DNA of 64,000 nucleotides from Streptomyces sulfonofaciens (lineage in GTDB: Bacteria > Actinomycetota > Actinomycetes > Streptomycetales > Streptomycetaceae), in assembly GCF_014656295.1 (NCBI RefSeq), contig NZ_BNCD01000007.1, positions 1-64,000 on the forward strand. Direction: 5' to 3'. The notes under the pieces are model-generated. The model made no database searches. It was not told the origin of the DNA and was given only the letters and a program-made list of their open reading frames with translations. The position numbers and the translations under genes were made by a program. The stretch's first letter is position 1, and the number at the start of each line of letters is the position of its first letter. Shown here piece by piece: positions 50,484 through 59,832 of this stretch.

Positions 50484-51188
50484 ATGAGTGCCGTCCGCAG
50501 CCTCCCGCACCACTTCGCACCCGCGCCCCGCGACGGGCGCGGCGCCTCGCGCGCCCTTGCCGGCAACGGGGTCCCGGGCGGCGACGCCCGCGTCCGAGGC
50601 CGTCGGGCCCGCCGTGCCGCCCTGCTGACGGCGGGCGCGCTGGCCGCCGCGACGGTCCTCACGGCCTGCGGCTCCGGTGGCGTGAACGGCGGCGCGGGCA
50701 AGACCGGCTTCGTCACCGACTCCGGCGGGATCGCCGTCGTCGAACCGGCCGACCGCAAGGCCGGCCCCGAGCTGGCGGGACAGACCCTCCAGGGCAAGAA
50801 GCTCGACGTGGCCTCGTACCGGGGCAAGGTCGTCGTCCTCAACGTCTGGGGCTCCTGGTGCCCGCCCTGCCGCGCCGAGGCGCCCAACTTCGCCCAGGTC
50901 GCCAAGGACACCGCGGCCAAGGGCGTGCAGTTCGTCGGCATCAACACCCGGGACACCAGCACGGAACCCGCCAAGGCGTTCGAGCAGGACTACCACATGC
51001 CCTATCCGAGCCTGTACGACCCGACCGGCAAGCTGATGCTGCGCTTCCCCAAGGGCACCCTCAACCCGCAGTTCATCCCGTCCACCGTGGTCCTGGACCG
51101 CAAGGGCAGGGTGGCCGCCCGCTCGCTGAAGCCGATGAGCGCGGGCGAGCTGCACAAGATGCTCGACCCCCTGATCGCGGAGCACTGA
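50484..51188 (+). CDS. resA: TlpA/ResA-like thiol-disulfide oxidoreductase, lipoprotein
   Basis: A 234-residue extracytoplasmic thioredoxin-fold protein. After an Arg-rich N-region there is a lipobox-type signal (TAGALAAATVLTAC), then GKVVVLNVWGSWCPPCRAEAP with the WCPPC redox site, VGINTRDTS, and the cis-Pro region FIPSTVVLD. In system II cytochrome c maturation ResA keeps the haem-binding CxxCH cysteines of apocytochrome c reduced, taking electrons from CcdA, encoded next. ATG 50484. Confidence 0.9.
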   Translation: MSAVRSLPHHFAPAPRDGRGASRALAGNGVPGGDARVRGRRARRAALLTAGALAAATVLTACGSGGVNGGAGKTGFVTDSGGIAVVEPADRKAGPELAGQTLQGKKLDVASYRGKVVVLNVWGSWCPPCRAEAPNFAQVAKDTAAKGVQFVGINTRDTSTEPAKAFEQDYHMPYPSLYDPTGKLMLRFPKGTLNPQFIPSTVVLDRKGRVAARSLKPMSAGELHKMLDPLIAEH

Positions 51189-51258
51189 TCCCCGTGCGCA
51201 GGCAGACCACCGGCCGCCGCGCGCCCGGCGCCGCCGAGAGGGGAACGGACGCGAGGCC

Positions 51259-51996
51259 ATGAACCAGACCGTCTACAGCGGGGCCCTGCTGCTCGCCCTG
51301 CCGATCGCCGTGCTCGGCGGTCTCGTGTCGTTCTTCTCGCCCTGCGTGCTGCCGCTGGTGCCCGGTTACCTCTCGTACGTCACCGGGGTCAGCGGCACCG
51401 ACCTGGCGCAGGCCAGACGGGGGCGGATGACCGCGGGCGCGGGGCTCTTCGTGCTGGGCTTCACGGCGGTCTTCGTCTCGGGAGGTGCCCTCTTCGGGTA
51501 CTTCGGGACCACGCTCAAGGGCTACCAGGACGTCTCCTCCAAGGTGCTCGGCGTGCTGATGGTCCTCATGGGGATCTTCTTCATGGGCATGATGCCCTGG
51601 CTCACCCAGCGCGAGTTCCGCTTCCACGTCCGGCCGGTCGCCGGGCTCGCGGGCGCGCCGCTGCTCGGCGCGCTCTTCGGCATCGGCTGGACGCCCTGCG
51701 TGGGCCCGACCCTCGCCTCCGTCAACCTGCTGGCCCTGGATCAGGCGAGCGCGGGACGCGGGGCCATACTGACCGTCGCGTACTGCCTCGGCCTCGGGGT
51801 GCCCTTCGTCGTCGCGGCCGTCGCCTTCCGCAAGGCGCTCGGCGCCTTCGGCTGGGTCAAGCGCCACTACGCGTGGGTGATGCGCATCGGCGGCGGCATG
51901 ATGATCGCGACCGGCGTGCTGCTGCTGACCGGTGCGTGGGACGGCATCGTGCAGGCGATGCAGGTCTGGTCCGAAGGCTTCAGGGTGGGGATCTGA
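51259..51996 (+). CDS. ccdA: Cytochrome c biogenesis protein CcdA
   Basis: A 245-residue, six-helix DsbD-gamma/CcdA protein. The redox cysteines lie in SFFSPCVLPLVPGYLSY (helix 1) and GIGWTPCVGPTLASV (helix 4), the classic pair. It carries electrons from cytoplasmic thioredoxin across the membrane to ResA-type proteins. ATG 51259, 70 bases after resA. The next gene follows after 3 bases, so the operon continues without a break. Confidence 0.95.
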   Translation: MNQTVYSGALLLALPIAVLGGLVSFFSPCVLPLVPGYLSYVTGVSGTDLAQARRGRMTAGAGLFVLGFTAVFVSGGALFGYFGTTLKGYQDVSSKVLGVLMVLMGIFFMGMMPWLTQREFRFHVRPVAGLAGAPLLGALFGIGWTPCVGPTLASVNLLALDQASAGRGAILTVAYCLGLGVPFVVAAVAFRKALGAFGWVKRHYAWVMRIGGGMMIATGVLLLTGAWDGIVQAMQVWSEGFRVGI

Positions 51997-51999
51997 ACC

Positions 52000-53772
52000 A
52001 TGAGCAAGTCCACAACCGACGCGGTCGAGTCCGCCAGGGCCGCCGAGAGCGCCGAGGCCGCCGGGTCCGCCGAGGCCGCCGGGTCCGCCGACGAGCGGGA
52101 CCTCGGCGCCGCGGGATCCCAGCTTTCCACCGCGCCCCGCGAGGAAGCCCTGGTGAACCTGCCCTCGCTGGGGGTGATCGGGTGGATCAGGTGGTTCTGG
52201 CGGCAGTTGACCTCCATGCGGATCGCGCTTCTGCTGCTCCTGCTGCTCTCCCTCGCCGCCATCCCCGGCTCGCTGATCCCGCAGACCAGCAACGACCTGA
52301 AGGTTCAGGAGTTCAGGGACGCGCACACCACGCTGGCGCCGCTCTACGACAAGGCGGGGCTCTTCCACGTCTACAGCTCGGTGTGGTTCTCGGCGATCTA
52401 CCTCCTGCTGTTCATCTCGCTGATCGGCTGCATCGTGCCGCGCACCTGGCAGTTCGTGGGCCAGTTGCGCGGCCGCCCGCCCGGTGCGCCCAAGCGGCTC
52501 GACCGGCTGCCCGCGTACGCCACCTGGCGCACCGCGGCCCGTCCCGACGAGGTGCGCGCGGCGGCGCTGGAGGTGCTGGGGCGGCGCCGCTTCCGGTCGC
52601 ACACCGCGGGCGACGCGGTCGCCGCGGAGAAGGGCTACCTCCGGGAGACCGGCAACCTCGTCTTCCACATCGCGCTGATCGTGATGCTGGTCGCCTTCGC
52701 CTCCGGCCAGCTCTTCAAGTCCGAGGGCAGCAAACTGGTCGTCGAGGGCGACGGCTTCGCCAACACGCTCACCCAGTACGACGACTTCAGCTCCGGCAAC
52801 CTCTTCGACCCGGGCGACCTGCCCCCGTTCAGCTTCACGTTGAACAGGTTCGTCGGCACCTACGAGCGCTCCGGGCCCAACCGGGGCACCCCGCGCACCT
52901 ACAAGGCGGCCGTCACCTACAGCGAGGGCGTCGACGGCAAGCCGAGGAAGACCACGATCCAGGTCAACGAGCCGCTGAAGATAGAAGGCTCGAACGTCTA
53001 CCTCGTCAACCACGGCTTCGCGCCGGTCGTCACCGTCCGCGACGGGCGCGGCAGGGTCGTCTTCCACCAGGCCGTGCCGCTGCTGCCGATCGACGGCAAC
53101 GAGACCTCGTCCGGTGCGATCAAGGTGCTCGACGGCTACCGCGACGCGGCGGGCAAGAAGGAGCAGCTCGGCTTCAACGCCTTCTTCGTGCCGACCTTCG
53201 CGGGGGCCGGGAAGGGGCAGATGCTCTCGCAGTTCCCGGCCGCGGACAATCCGGTGCTGGCGCTGTCCGCCTACCACGGCAGCCTCGGGGTGGACTCCGG
53301 AGTGCCGCAGAACGTGTACCAGCTCGACACCTCCCACCTGACGAAGTTCAAGGACGCCAAGGGGGCGCTCCTGAAGCGGCGGCTGGCGCCCGGGCAGACC
53401 ATGAAGCTGCCGGGCGGTGCGGGCTCGATCACCTTCGACAGGAACCTCCAGCAGTGGGCCAGCTTCCAGATCACCCACCAGCCCGGCAGCGGCTGGGCGC
53501 TCGGCGGTGCGCTCGCCGCCATCGCGGGCCTCGCCGGGTCGCTCTTCATCCAGCGGCGCCGCGTCTGGGTGCGGGCCACCGCGGGTCCCGACGGCCGCAC
53601 CGTGGTGGAGATGGCCGGCCTCGGACGCAGTGAGTCCGCAAGCCTCCCGCAGGAACTCGGCGACCTCGCCGCCCTCGTGCACGACCGCGCCCCGAGCGCC
53701 CCCGACGACGCCGGGACCCCGACCCCCGATCCCCAACCCCAAGTCGCACCCGCCGAAGGGGCCAAGAAGTGA
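52000..53772 (+). CDS. resB: Cytochrome c biogenesis protein ResB (Ccs1)
   Basis: A 590-residue ResB/Ccs1. An Ala/Glu-rich leader (about 1-55) precedes the first helices (WRQLTSMRIALLLLLLLSLAAIPGSLIPQ and YSSVWFSAIYLLLFISLIGCIVPRTW), a third helix (LVFHIALIVMLVAFASGQLF), a large extracytoplasmic domain and a final helix near residue 500. With CcsB it delivers haem to apocytochromes c. The C-terminal tail is Pro/Asp-rich. ATG 52000, 3 bases after ccdA; it overlaps ccsB by GTGA. Confidence 0.93.
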   Translation: MSKSTTDAVESARAAESAEAAGSAEAAGSADERDLGAAGSQLSTAPREEALVNLPSLGVIGWIRWFWRQLTSMRIALLLLLLLSLAAIPGSLIPQTSNDLKVQEFRDAHTTLAPLYDKAGLFHVYSSVWFSAIYLLLFISLIGCIVPRTWQFVGQLRGRPPGAPKRLDRLPAYATWRTAARPDEVRAAALEVLGRRRFRSHTAGDAVAAEKGYLRETGNLVFHIALIVMLVAFASGQLFKSEGSKLVVEGDGFANTLTQYDDFSSGNLFDPGDLPPFSFTLNRFVGTYERSGPNRGTPRTYKAAVTYSEGVDGKPRKTTIQVNEPLKIEGSNVYLVNHGFAPVVTVRDGRGRVVFHQAVPLLPIDGNETSSGAIKVLDGYRDAAGKKEQLGFNAFFVPTFAGAGKGQMLSQFPAADNPVLALSAYHGSLGVDSGVPQNVYQLDTSHLTKFKDAKGALLKRRLAPGQTMKLPGGAGSITFDRNLQQWASFQITHQPGSGWALGGALAAIAGLAGSLFIQRRRVWVRATAGPDGRTVVEMAGLGRSESASLPQELGDLAALVHDRAPSAPDDAGTPTPDPQPQVAPAEGAKK

Positions 53773-54872
53773 ACCTCGCCGCCACCACCAACGAGAATCT
53801 GGCGCACACCAGCAATGTGCTGATCTACTCCTCGATGGCCGTCTACATGCTGGCCTTCTTCGCCCACACCGCCGAATGGCTGCTCGGCAGCCGCAGCAAG
53901 GTGGCCCGCACGGCCGCCGCGCTCACCGCGTCCGGCGCGGCGTCCGGCGGCGGCAGGCAGGCCGCCGCAGGGCCGCGGGTGCAGGTCAGGACGGAGGGCG
54001 GCGGGACCGCGGTGCTGGACCGGCCCGAGGTCGTCACCCGCTCCGCCACGGGCAGCCGGGACGTCCCGGACGGCCCCGGCGCGCACGGCGGGGACGCGCA
54101 GGGCGACCTCTACGGGCGGATGGCCGTGTCCTTCACGGTGCTGGCCTTCATCGTGGAGGCGGGCGGTGTGCTCACGCGCGCGCTGTCGGTGCAGCGGGCG
54201 CCGTGGGGCAACATGTACGAGTTCAACATCACCTTCTCCACGGTGGCCGTCGCCGTGTACCTCGGGCTGCTCGCGCTGCGCAAGAACGTCCGCTGGATCG
54301 GTCTTCCGCTGGTCACCACGGTCCTCCTCGACCTCGGCCTGGCCGTGACCGTCCTGTACACCGCGAGCGACCAGTTGGTGCCCGCCCTGCACTCGTACTG
54401 GCTGTGGATCCACGTCTCCACCGCGATCTTCTGCGGTGCCTGCTTCTACGTCGGCGCGGTCGCGACGCTGCTCTACCTCTTCCGGGACGGCTACGAGGCC
54501 AAGCTGGCGGCCGGCGGGCGGCCCGGGACCTTCGCGACGTCGGTCCTGGAGCGGCTGCCCGCGGCGGCCTCGCTCGACAAGCTGTCCTACCGCGTCAACG
54601 CGGCGGTCTTCCCGCTGTGGACCTTCACGATCATCGCGGGCGCCATCTGGGCCGGCGACGCGTGGGGCCACTACTGGGAGTGGGACCCCAAGGAGACGTG
54701 GTCGTTCATCACCTGGGTCGCCTACGCCTGCTACCTGCACGCCCGCGCCACCGCGGGCTGGAAGGGCCGCAAGGCCGCCTACCTGGCCCTGATCGCCTTC
54801 GGCTGCTGGCTGTTCAACTACTACGGCGTCAACATCTTCGTCTCGGGCAAGCACTCGTACGCCGGAGTCTGA
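53769..54872 (+). CDS. ccsB: Cytochrome c biogenesis protein CcsB (haem-handling WWD protein)
   Basis: A 367-residue CcsA/ResC-type haem lyase subunit with about eight membrane helices. The WWD haem-binding loop is WGHYWEWDPKETWSFITW, near the C-terminus. Flanking histidines (HSYWLWIHVSTAIFCGACF, and one in the terminal helix loop) fit haem ligation. A Gly/Ala/Arg-rich cytoplasmic loop (about 45-115) is longer than usual. Last gene of the res/ccs operon; GTG 53769 overlaps the resB stop. 267 bases of GC-rich, weakly repeated DNA follow before the convergent PLDN gene. Confidence 0.94.
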   Translation: MNLAATTNENLAHTSNVLIYSSMAVYMLAFFAHTAEWLLGSRSKVARTAAALTASGAASGGGRQAAAGPRVQVRTEGGGTAVLDRPEVVTRSATGSRDVPDGPGAHGGDAQGDLYGRMAVSFTVLAFIVEAGGVLTRALSVQRAPWGNMYEFNITFSTVAVAVYLGLLALRKNVRWIGLPLVTTVLLDLGLAVTVLYTASDQLVPALHSYWLWIHVSTAIFCGACFYVGAVATLLYLFRDGYEAKLAAGGRPGTFATSVLERLPAAASLDKLSYRVNAAVFPLWTFTIIAGAIWAGDAWGHYWEWDPKETWSFITWVAYACYLHARATAGWKGRKAAYLALIAFGCWLFNYYGVNIFVSGKHSYAGV

Positions 54873-55139
54873 GCACGCACACGGGCGCCCGAGCACGCAC
54901 GCCGCCCCTTCCGCCCGTCCCGGTCCTCCACCGGGGCGGGCGGTGTGCTTCCTGAGCGCCTCCGGTGGCGGACGACCGCCTCCCGTGGCCGACGACCGCC
55001 TCCCGTGATGGGCGCCGGAACGGGACGCGGTACTGCGGCCCCGGCCGCCGTCACACCCGGGTGCCGCCGCGCGGGGCCGGACCCCGCACCGCGCGGGTGG
55101 GCCGAGCGCGACCACGCGGGGGACACGGCCCCGCGCAGG

Positions 55140-55574
55140 TCAGCCCTGCTCCCCGTCCGCCCGGTCCGTCCCGTCGGCCACGCCGCCCTGCCGGCCGCCG
55201 CGCTCCCGGCGGCGCAGCTCCTCCTCGCGGCGCCTGAGGTCGGCCTCCCAGTCCTTGAGCAGCGCCTCGTCCTTCTCGTTCTCCTCCTTGAGGGACTTCA
55301 GGAACTCGGGGTTGTCGTCGGGGGCCACGAACTGGCCGCGGCGGTCGCGGTGCCACTGCGAGGGAGTGGCGCCGCCCGCCGGCCGCGGCCCGCGGTGCCT
55401 GCCCGCGACCAGCCAGGCGATCGGTCCGATCAGCACCTCGCCGAAGAGCAGCACGATGATGATCCACACCACCTTCGGAAGGTGCCGCACCTCCTCCTCG
55501 TCAGTGGTCAGGCAGTCGATGAACGCGTAGACCCACAGCGCAAGGACCAGCAGGTAGGGCACATACCTGAGCAT
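55140..55574 (-). CDS. PLD nuclease N-terminal domain (PLDc_N) membrane protein
   Basis: A 144-residue protein. Two N-terminal membrane helices (YVPYLLVLALWVYAFIDCLTTD and LPKVVWIIIVLLFGEVLIGPIAWLVAG) form the PLDc_N module. A hydrophilic, charged coiled-coil-like tail follows (LKSLKEENEKDEALLKDWEADLRRREEELRRRERG). In this family the module usually occurs alone and its function is unknown; the neighbourhood beside menaquinone genes is conserved in streptomycetes. ATG 55574. Confidence 0.8.
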   Translation of the reverse strand: MLRYVPYLLVLALWVYAFIDCLTTDEEEVRHLPKVVWIIIVLLFGEVLIGPIAWLVAGRHRGPRPAGGATPSQWHRDRRGQFVAPDDNPEFLKSLKEENEKDEALLKDWEADLRRREEELRRRERGGRQGGVADGTDRADGEQG

Positions 55575-55741
55575 CTCGGTTCGGTCCCCCCGGAGAAGAC
55601 GTCGGGCCGCCGCGGCCCGGTGACGGCCCACAGGTTAGCGGGTGGCGCACTCCCGGCCCCGCGCCACCACGCCCGGTGTCGGCCGCCCGTGCGCGCGGGG
55701 CGGACGCGGGGCCCGCGGCCCCCTCGGCGATACTGGGCCCC

Positions 55742-57199
55742 ATGGCTTACGACGATCTTCGCTCGCTGCTGAGGGCGCTGGAGCGCGAGGGCGACCTCAA
55801 GCGCATCAAGGCCGAGGTGGACCCGTACCTGGAGGTCGGGGAGATCGTCGACCGGGTGCAGAAGGCCAAGGGCCCGGCCCTGCTCTTCGAGAACGTGAAG
55901 GGCTCCGACGTGCCGCTGGCCATGAACGTCTACGGCACCGACCGCCGTCTGCTGAAGGCCCTCGGCCTGACCTCGTTCGACGAGATCGGCGACCGCATCG
56001 GCGGCCTGCTGAAACCCGAGCTCCCGCACGGCTTCACGGGTGCGCGCGAGGCGTTCGGCAAGCTCGGCGCGATGGCGCACGTCCCGCCGAAGAAGGTGAA
56101 GCAGGGCGCCGCCCCCGTGCAGGAGGTGGAACTGCACGGCGACGACGTCGACCTCGACCGGCTGCCGGCCCTGTTCACCTGGCCGAAGGACGGCGGGTCG
56201 TTCTTCAACCTCGGCCTGACGCACACCAAGGACCCCGCCACCGGCGTGCGCAACCTCGGCCTCTACCGCCTCCAGCGGCACGATCGCCGCACCATCGGCA
56301 TGCACTGGCAGATCCACAAGGACAGCCGCAACCACTACCAGAGCGCTGCGGAGCGCGGCGAGAGGCTGCCCGTGGCGATCGCCTTCGGCTGCCCGCCCGC
56401 CGTGACCTACGCGGCCACCGCCCCGCTGCCCGGCGACATCGACGAGTACCTCTTCGCGGGGTTCGTGCAGGGCAGGCGCGTGGAGATGGTCGACTGCCGC
56501 ACGGTGCCGCTCCAGGTGCCCGCGCAGGCCGAAGTCGTCCTGGAGGGCTGGCTGGAACCCGGCACCGTGCTCCCCGAGGGCCCGTTCGGCGACCACACCG
56601 GCTTCTACACGCCCCAGGAGCCGTTCCCGGCGCTCACCATCGACTGCGTCACCATGCGCAGGCGCCCGCTGCTCCAGTCCACCGTGGTGAGCCGCCCGCC
56701 CATGGAGGACGGCCCGCTCGGCCGCGCCACGGAACGGTTCTTCCTGCCGCTCCTCAAGATCATCGTGCCGGACATCGTGGACTACCACCTGCCGGAGGCC
56801 GGCGGCTTCCACAACTGCGCCATCGTCTCCATCGACAAGAAGTACCCGAAGCACGCCCAGAAGGTCATGCACGCGGTGTGGGGCGCGCACATGATGTCCC
56901 TGACCAAGCTGATCGTGGTCGTCGACGCGGACTGCGACGTGCACGACCTGCACGAGGTCGCCTGGCGCGCGCTCGGCAACACGGACTACGCGCGCGACCT
57001 GACCGTCGTCGAGGGCCCCGTCGACCACCTGGACCACGCCTCGTACCAGAAGTTCTGGGGCGGCAAGGCGGGCATCGACGCCACCAGGAAGCTGCCCGAG
57101 GAGGGCTACACGCGGGACGGGGGCTGGCCGGACATGATCCGGTCCGACCCCGCAACGGCGGCGACCGTCGACCGCCGGTGGAGGGAGTACGGCCTGTGA
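55742..57199 (+). CDS. UbiD family decarboxylase (menaquinone biosynthesis, MqnL-like)
   Basis: A 485-residue UbiD-type prenylated-FMN decarboxylase. Blocks: LRSLLRALEREGDLKRI, FENVKGSDVPLAMNVYGTDRR, TKDPATGVRNLGLYRLQR, HYQSAAERGERLPVAIAFGCPP, GFYTPQEPFPALTIDCVTMRR and YARDLTVVEGPVDHLDHA. In the futalosine pathway this protein (MqnL) removes the carboxyl group from the naphthoic-acid ring after prenylation, with cofactor supplied by the UbiX homologue two genes on. ATG 55742. It overlaps the prenyltransferase gene by GTGA. Confidence 0.88.
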   Translation: MAYDDLRSLLRALEREGDLKRIKAEVDPYLEVGEIVDRVQKAKGPALLFENVKGSDVPLAMNVYGTDRRLLKALGLTSFDEIGDRIGGLLKPELPHGFTGAREAFGKLGAMAHVPPKKVKQGAAPVQEVELHGDDVDLDRLPALFTWPKDGGSFFNLGLTHTKDPATGVRNLGLYRLQRHDRRTIGMHWQIHKDSRNHYQSAAERGERLPVAIAFGCPPAVTYAATAPLPGDIDEYLFAGFVQGRRVEMVDCRTVPLQVPAQAEVVLEGWLEPGTVLPEGPFGDHTGFYTPQEPFPALTIDCVTMRRRPLLQSTVVSRPPMEDGPLGRATERFFLPLLKIIVPDIVDYHLPEAGGFHNCAIVSIDKKYPKHAQKVMHAVWGAHMMSLTKLIVVVDADCDVHDLHEVAWRALGNTDYARDLTVVEGPVDHLDHASYQKFWGGKAGIDATRKLPEEGYTRDGGWPDMIRSDPATAATVDRRWREYGL

Positions 57200-58116
57200 G
57201 TGCCGTCGAAGGAGCCATCGGCGGGCCCGGGCCCGCCCAGCCGCACGGCAGGGTACGGGCGTTCCTGCGCCTGGTGATGATCGAGCACTCGGTCTTCGCA
57301 CTGCCGTTCGCCTACATGGCCGCGCTGACCGCGATGTTCCGCCTGGACGGCAACATCCACTGGGAGCGGCTGCTGCTCGTCACCATCGCGATGGTGGGTC
57401 TCAGGACGTTCGCGATGGCGTGCAACCGCATCATCGACCGCGAGATCGACGCCCGCAATCCGCGTACCGCGGGGCGCGAACTGGTCACCGGCGCGGTGAG
57501 CGTGCGCTCCGCCTGGACCGGGGCGCTCATCGCCCTCGTCGTCTTCCTGGGCGCCGCCGCGCTGCTCAACCCGCTCTGCCTGGCCCTCGCGCCGATCGCC
57601 GTCGTCCCGATGGTGGTGTATCCGTACGGCAAGCGGTTCACGAACTTCCCGCACGCGATCCTCGGCCTCGCACAGGCGATGGGCCCGATCGGCGCCTGGC
57701 TCGCGGTCACCGGCGCGTGGTCCTGGCCCGCCGTGCTCCTCGGCCTCGCGGTGGGCGTGTGGATCGGCGGCTTCGACCTGATCTTCGCCTGCCAGGACGT
57801 CAAGGCCGACCGCGCGCACGGGGTGAGGTCCGTGCCCGCGCGCTTCGGGATCCCGGCCGCGCTGTACGGCGCGCGGGCCAGCCACGTCGTGACGATGGTG
57901 CTCTTCGTCTGGTACGGGGCGGTCACGGGCGCGGGGCCGTTCTTCTGGTCCGGCCTGTTCGTGGTCGCCGCGGCGTTCCTCTACGAGCACACCCTCGTGC
58001 GCCCGCACGACCTGAGCCGGCTGAACAGGGCCTTCTTCACCGTCAACGGCTTCATCGGCATCGCCCTGTTCGTGTGCGCCCTCCTCGACCTGCTGTTCCG
58101 TGGCCTGACGGTGTGA
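57196..58116 (+). CDS. mqnP: UbiA family prenyltransferase, menaquinone (MqnP-like)
   Basis: A 306-residue, roughly nine-helix prenyltransferase. The two Mg/diphosphate motifs are NRIIDREID (77-85) and DLIFACQDVKAD, with YPYGKRFT between them. In the futalosine route MqnP attaches the polyprenyl chain to the 1,4-dihydroxy-6-naphthoate unit before decarboxylation. The start GTG 57196 overlaps the UbiD stop; an internal ATG at residue 28 (MIEHSVFALPF) also has family-like sequence. It is co-transcribed with its neighbours. Confidence 0.9.
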   Translation: MSAVEGAIGGPGPAQPHGRVRAFLRLVMIEHSVFALPFAYMAALTAMFRLDGNIHWERLLLVTIAMVGLRTFAMACNRIIDREIDARNPRTAGRELVTGAVSVRSAWTGALIALVVFLGAAALLNPLCLALAPIAVVPMVVYPYGKRFTNFPHAILGLAQAMGPIGAWLAVTGAWSWPAVLLGLAVGVWIGGFDLIFACQDVKADRAHGVRSVPARFGIPAALYGARASHVVTMVLFVWYGAVTGAGPFFWSGLFVVAAAFLYEHTLVRPHDLSRLNRAFFTVNGFIGIALFVCALLDLLFRGLTV

Positions 58117-58265
58117 CCGGAAGGCTCCGGCCGGTCGGCCCGGCCCGGCCGGGCGGCCCGGCCCGGACGGTCCGCCCGGCCTGACGGGCGGGACAGCGGC
58201 GGGCCCCGGCGCCCGGGCGGCACCTGGCCGGGTCGGGCCACCGCCCCGCCGCTAGGCTCGACCCC

Positions 58266-58982
58266 GTGGAGCACGAGAGAGCAGCCGGCCGGCCGGCACC
58301 CCGACCAGGTCAGGCCCGAGCGCCCCGGGCGCCATGGATCGTGGGCGTCTCCGGAGCATCAGGCACCCCTTACGCCGCCGCCGTGCTGCGCGCCCTGCTG
58401 GCCGCGGGCGAGAGCGTCGACCTGATCGTCTCGCGCGCCTCCCGGCTGACCCTGCTGGACGAGACCGGCATCTCCTTCCGCGACGCCCACTGGCGCGCCG
58501 ACCTCGGGCAGTGGCTGGCCCGCGGCGCGGACGGCACCCCGGACGCCTTCCCCGGCACCGACACGGCCGGGGTGTCCTACTGGCCGGCCGGCGACCTGGC
58601 GGCGGGCCCGTCCTCCGGCTCGTACCCGGCCAAGGGGATGCTGATCGTGCCCGCGTCTACGGCGTGCGTGGCCGGGGTCGCGCTCGGCCTCTCCAAGGAC
58701 CTGCTGCAACGCACGGCCAGCGTGACGCTGAAGGAGGGCCGCAGGCTGGTGGTCGCGGTGCGCGAGACTCCGCTGAACGGGCAGACGCTGCGCCATCTGA
58801 TGACGCTGGACGCGGACGGCGCGACCGTGCTGCCGGCCTCACCGGCGTTCTACGCGGGTGCCACCCACATCCAGGACCTGGTGGACTTCGTGGCGGGCCG
58901 GGTGCTGGACGCCGTCGGGGTGGAGCACGGTCTGTACCGCCGCTGGAAGGGAGAGCTGGGCGGCGGGGCGCAGGGGGGTTGA
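58266..58982 (+). CDS. UbiX family flavin prenyltransferase (MqnM-like)
   Basis: A 238-residue UbiX. The FMN loop VGVSGASGTPYAAAVLRAL is at about residues 26-44, LIVPASTACVAGVALGLSKDLLQRTASVTLKEGRRLVV is the central signature, and ETPLNGQTLRHLMTLDADG binds the prenyl phosphate. It makes the prenylated FMN needed by the UbiD-like decarboxylase encoded upstream. GTG 58266; an Arg/Ala/Pro-rich leader of about 22 residues precedes the core. A 149-base GC-rich dyad-filled gap separates it from mqnP. Confidence 0.9.
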   Translation: MEHERAAGRPAPRPGQARAPRAPWIVGVSGASGTPYAAAVLRALLAAGESVDLIVSRASRLTLLDETGISFRDAHWRADLGQWLARGADGTPDAFPGTDTAGVSYWPAGDLAAGPSSGSYPAKGMLIVPASTACVAGVALGLSKDLLQRTASVTLKEGRRLVVAVRETPLNGQTLRHLMTLDADGATVLPASPAFYAGATHIQDLVDFVAGRVLDAVGVEHGLYRRWKGELGGGAQGG

Positions 58983-59191
58983 GGGGGCGCGGGACGGCGG
59001 GCGGGCCGTGCACCGCACCCGGGGCGCGCACGGCGCCCGGTCCGGCACTCGCGTCCGGGGCGCACCCACGCCCGGGCCGGGTCCGCGGACGGGTGGGCCG
59101 AAGTGCGGGCGGGCGTTGCCGTGTCGGGGCCGAGTACCTGAGCAATCCCGGGGTAATCAAGGGTTCGCAGGCTGTCGGCCCTGTATGCCTT

Positions 59192-59213
59192 AGATTCTAG
59201 ACGTAGAGATTCT
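59192..59213. promoter_or_regulatory. AT-rich direct repeat upstream of the Lrp gene
   Basis: AGATTCT occurs at 59192-59198 and again at 59207-59213, 15 bases apart, with a TCTAGA palindrome between. It stands out from the surrounding GC-rich DNA and lies just before the regulator gene. It may be a promoter element or autoregulatory site. Confidence 0.35.
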
Positions 59214-59230
59214 GGCGGGACTGCAGAACG

Positions 59231-59704
59231 ATGAAAGGCATTGGAGCTATGGACGCCGTGGACAGGCAGCTCATCCAGGCCCTGCGTGAGAACGGCAGGG
59301 CCTCCTACGCCGAACTCGGCCGGCTCGTCGGACTCTCCGGACCCAGCGTCACGGACCGCATCAACCGCTTGGAGGCGGCCGGCGTCATCACCGGCTACCG
59401 CGCCACGGTCGATTCCGCGTCCCTGGGCCTCGGTGTCACCGCCCTCATCGGCATCTCGCTGTCGGACGCGACCGACCACGAGGACGTCGCCCGGAGGCTG
59501 CGCGACCTCAGCGAGATCGAGGACTGCTGGTTCATCGCCGGTGACGACTCCTACATGCTCAAGGTGCGTGCCAACGACGTCGACGGCCTGGAGAAGACCA
59601 TCAGACGGCTCTCCGGCACCAAGGGCGTCTCCCGTACGCGCACCACCATCGTGCTCTCCACCAAGTGGGAGAACCGCGTGGGCGAGCTGCCCGAGGAGGT
59701 CTAG
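59231..59704 (+). CDS. Lrp/AsnC family transcriptional regulator
   Basis: A 157-residue Lrp. The N-terminal HTH reads DRQLIQALRENGRASYAELGRLVGLSGPSVTDRINRLEAAGVITGYRA. The C-terminal RAM/ACT domain has GVTALIGISLSD, CWFIAGDDSYMLKVRANDVDGLE and SRTRTTIVLSTKWE. It is thought to sense an amino acid. Two starts are possible: ATG 59231 or ATG 59249, the latter with GGAG closely upstream. It is placed between ubiX and the mqnE-like gene, a conserved streptomycete order, so it may regulate menaquinone genes. Confidence 0.88.
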   Translation: MKGIGAMDAVDRQLIQALRENGRASYAELGRLVGLSGPSVTDRINRLEAAGVITGYRATVDSASLGLGVTALIGISLSDATDHEDVARRLRDLSEIEDCWFIAGDDSYMLKVRANDVDGLEKTIRRLSGTKGVSRTRTTIVLSTKWENRVGELPEEV

Positions 59705-59832
59705 GCGCGCCCCGCGGGCCTCGGTGCTCCGCCGGGACGGCCCTGGCGTACGGTGAACGGGGCCCGGGGCCCACCGCAGGCGGCAAGCGGCAAGCGGCAA
59801 GGAACAGCCAGCACATGGGAGGCGGTCGGCGC

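Noticed and set aside
51073..53742. An 889-residue minus-strand open frame opposite ccdA and resB
   Set aside because: Antisense shadow; ccdA and resB have unambiguous motifs.
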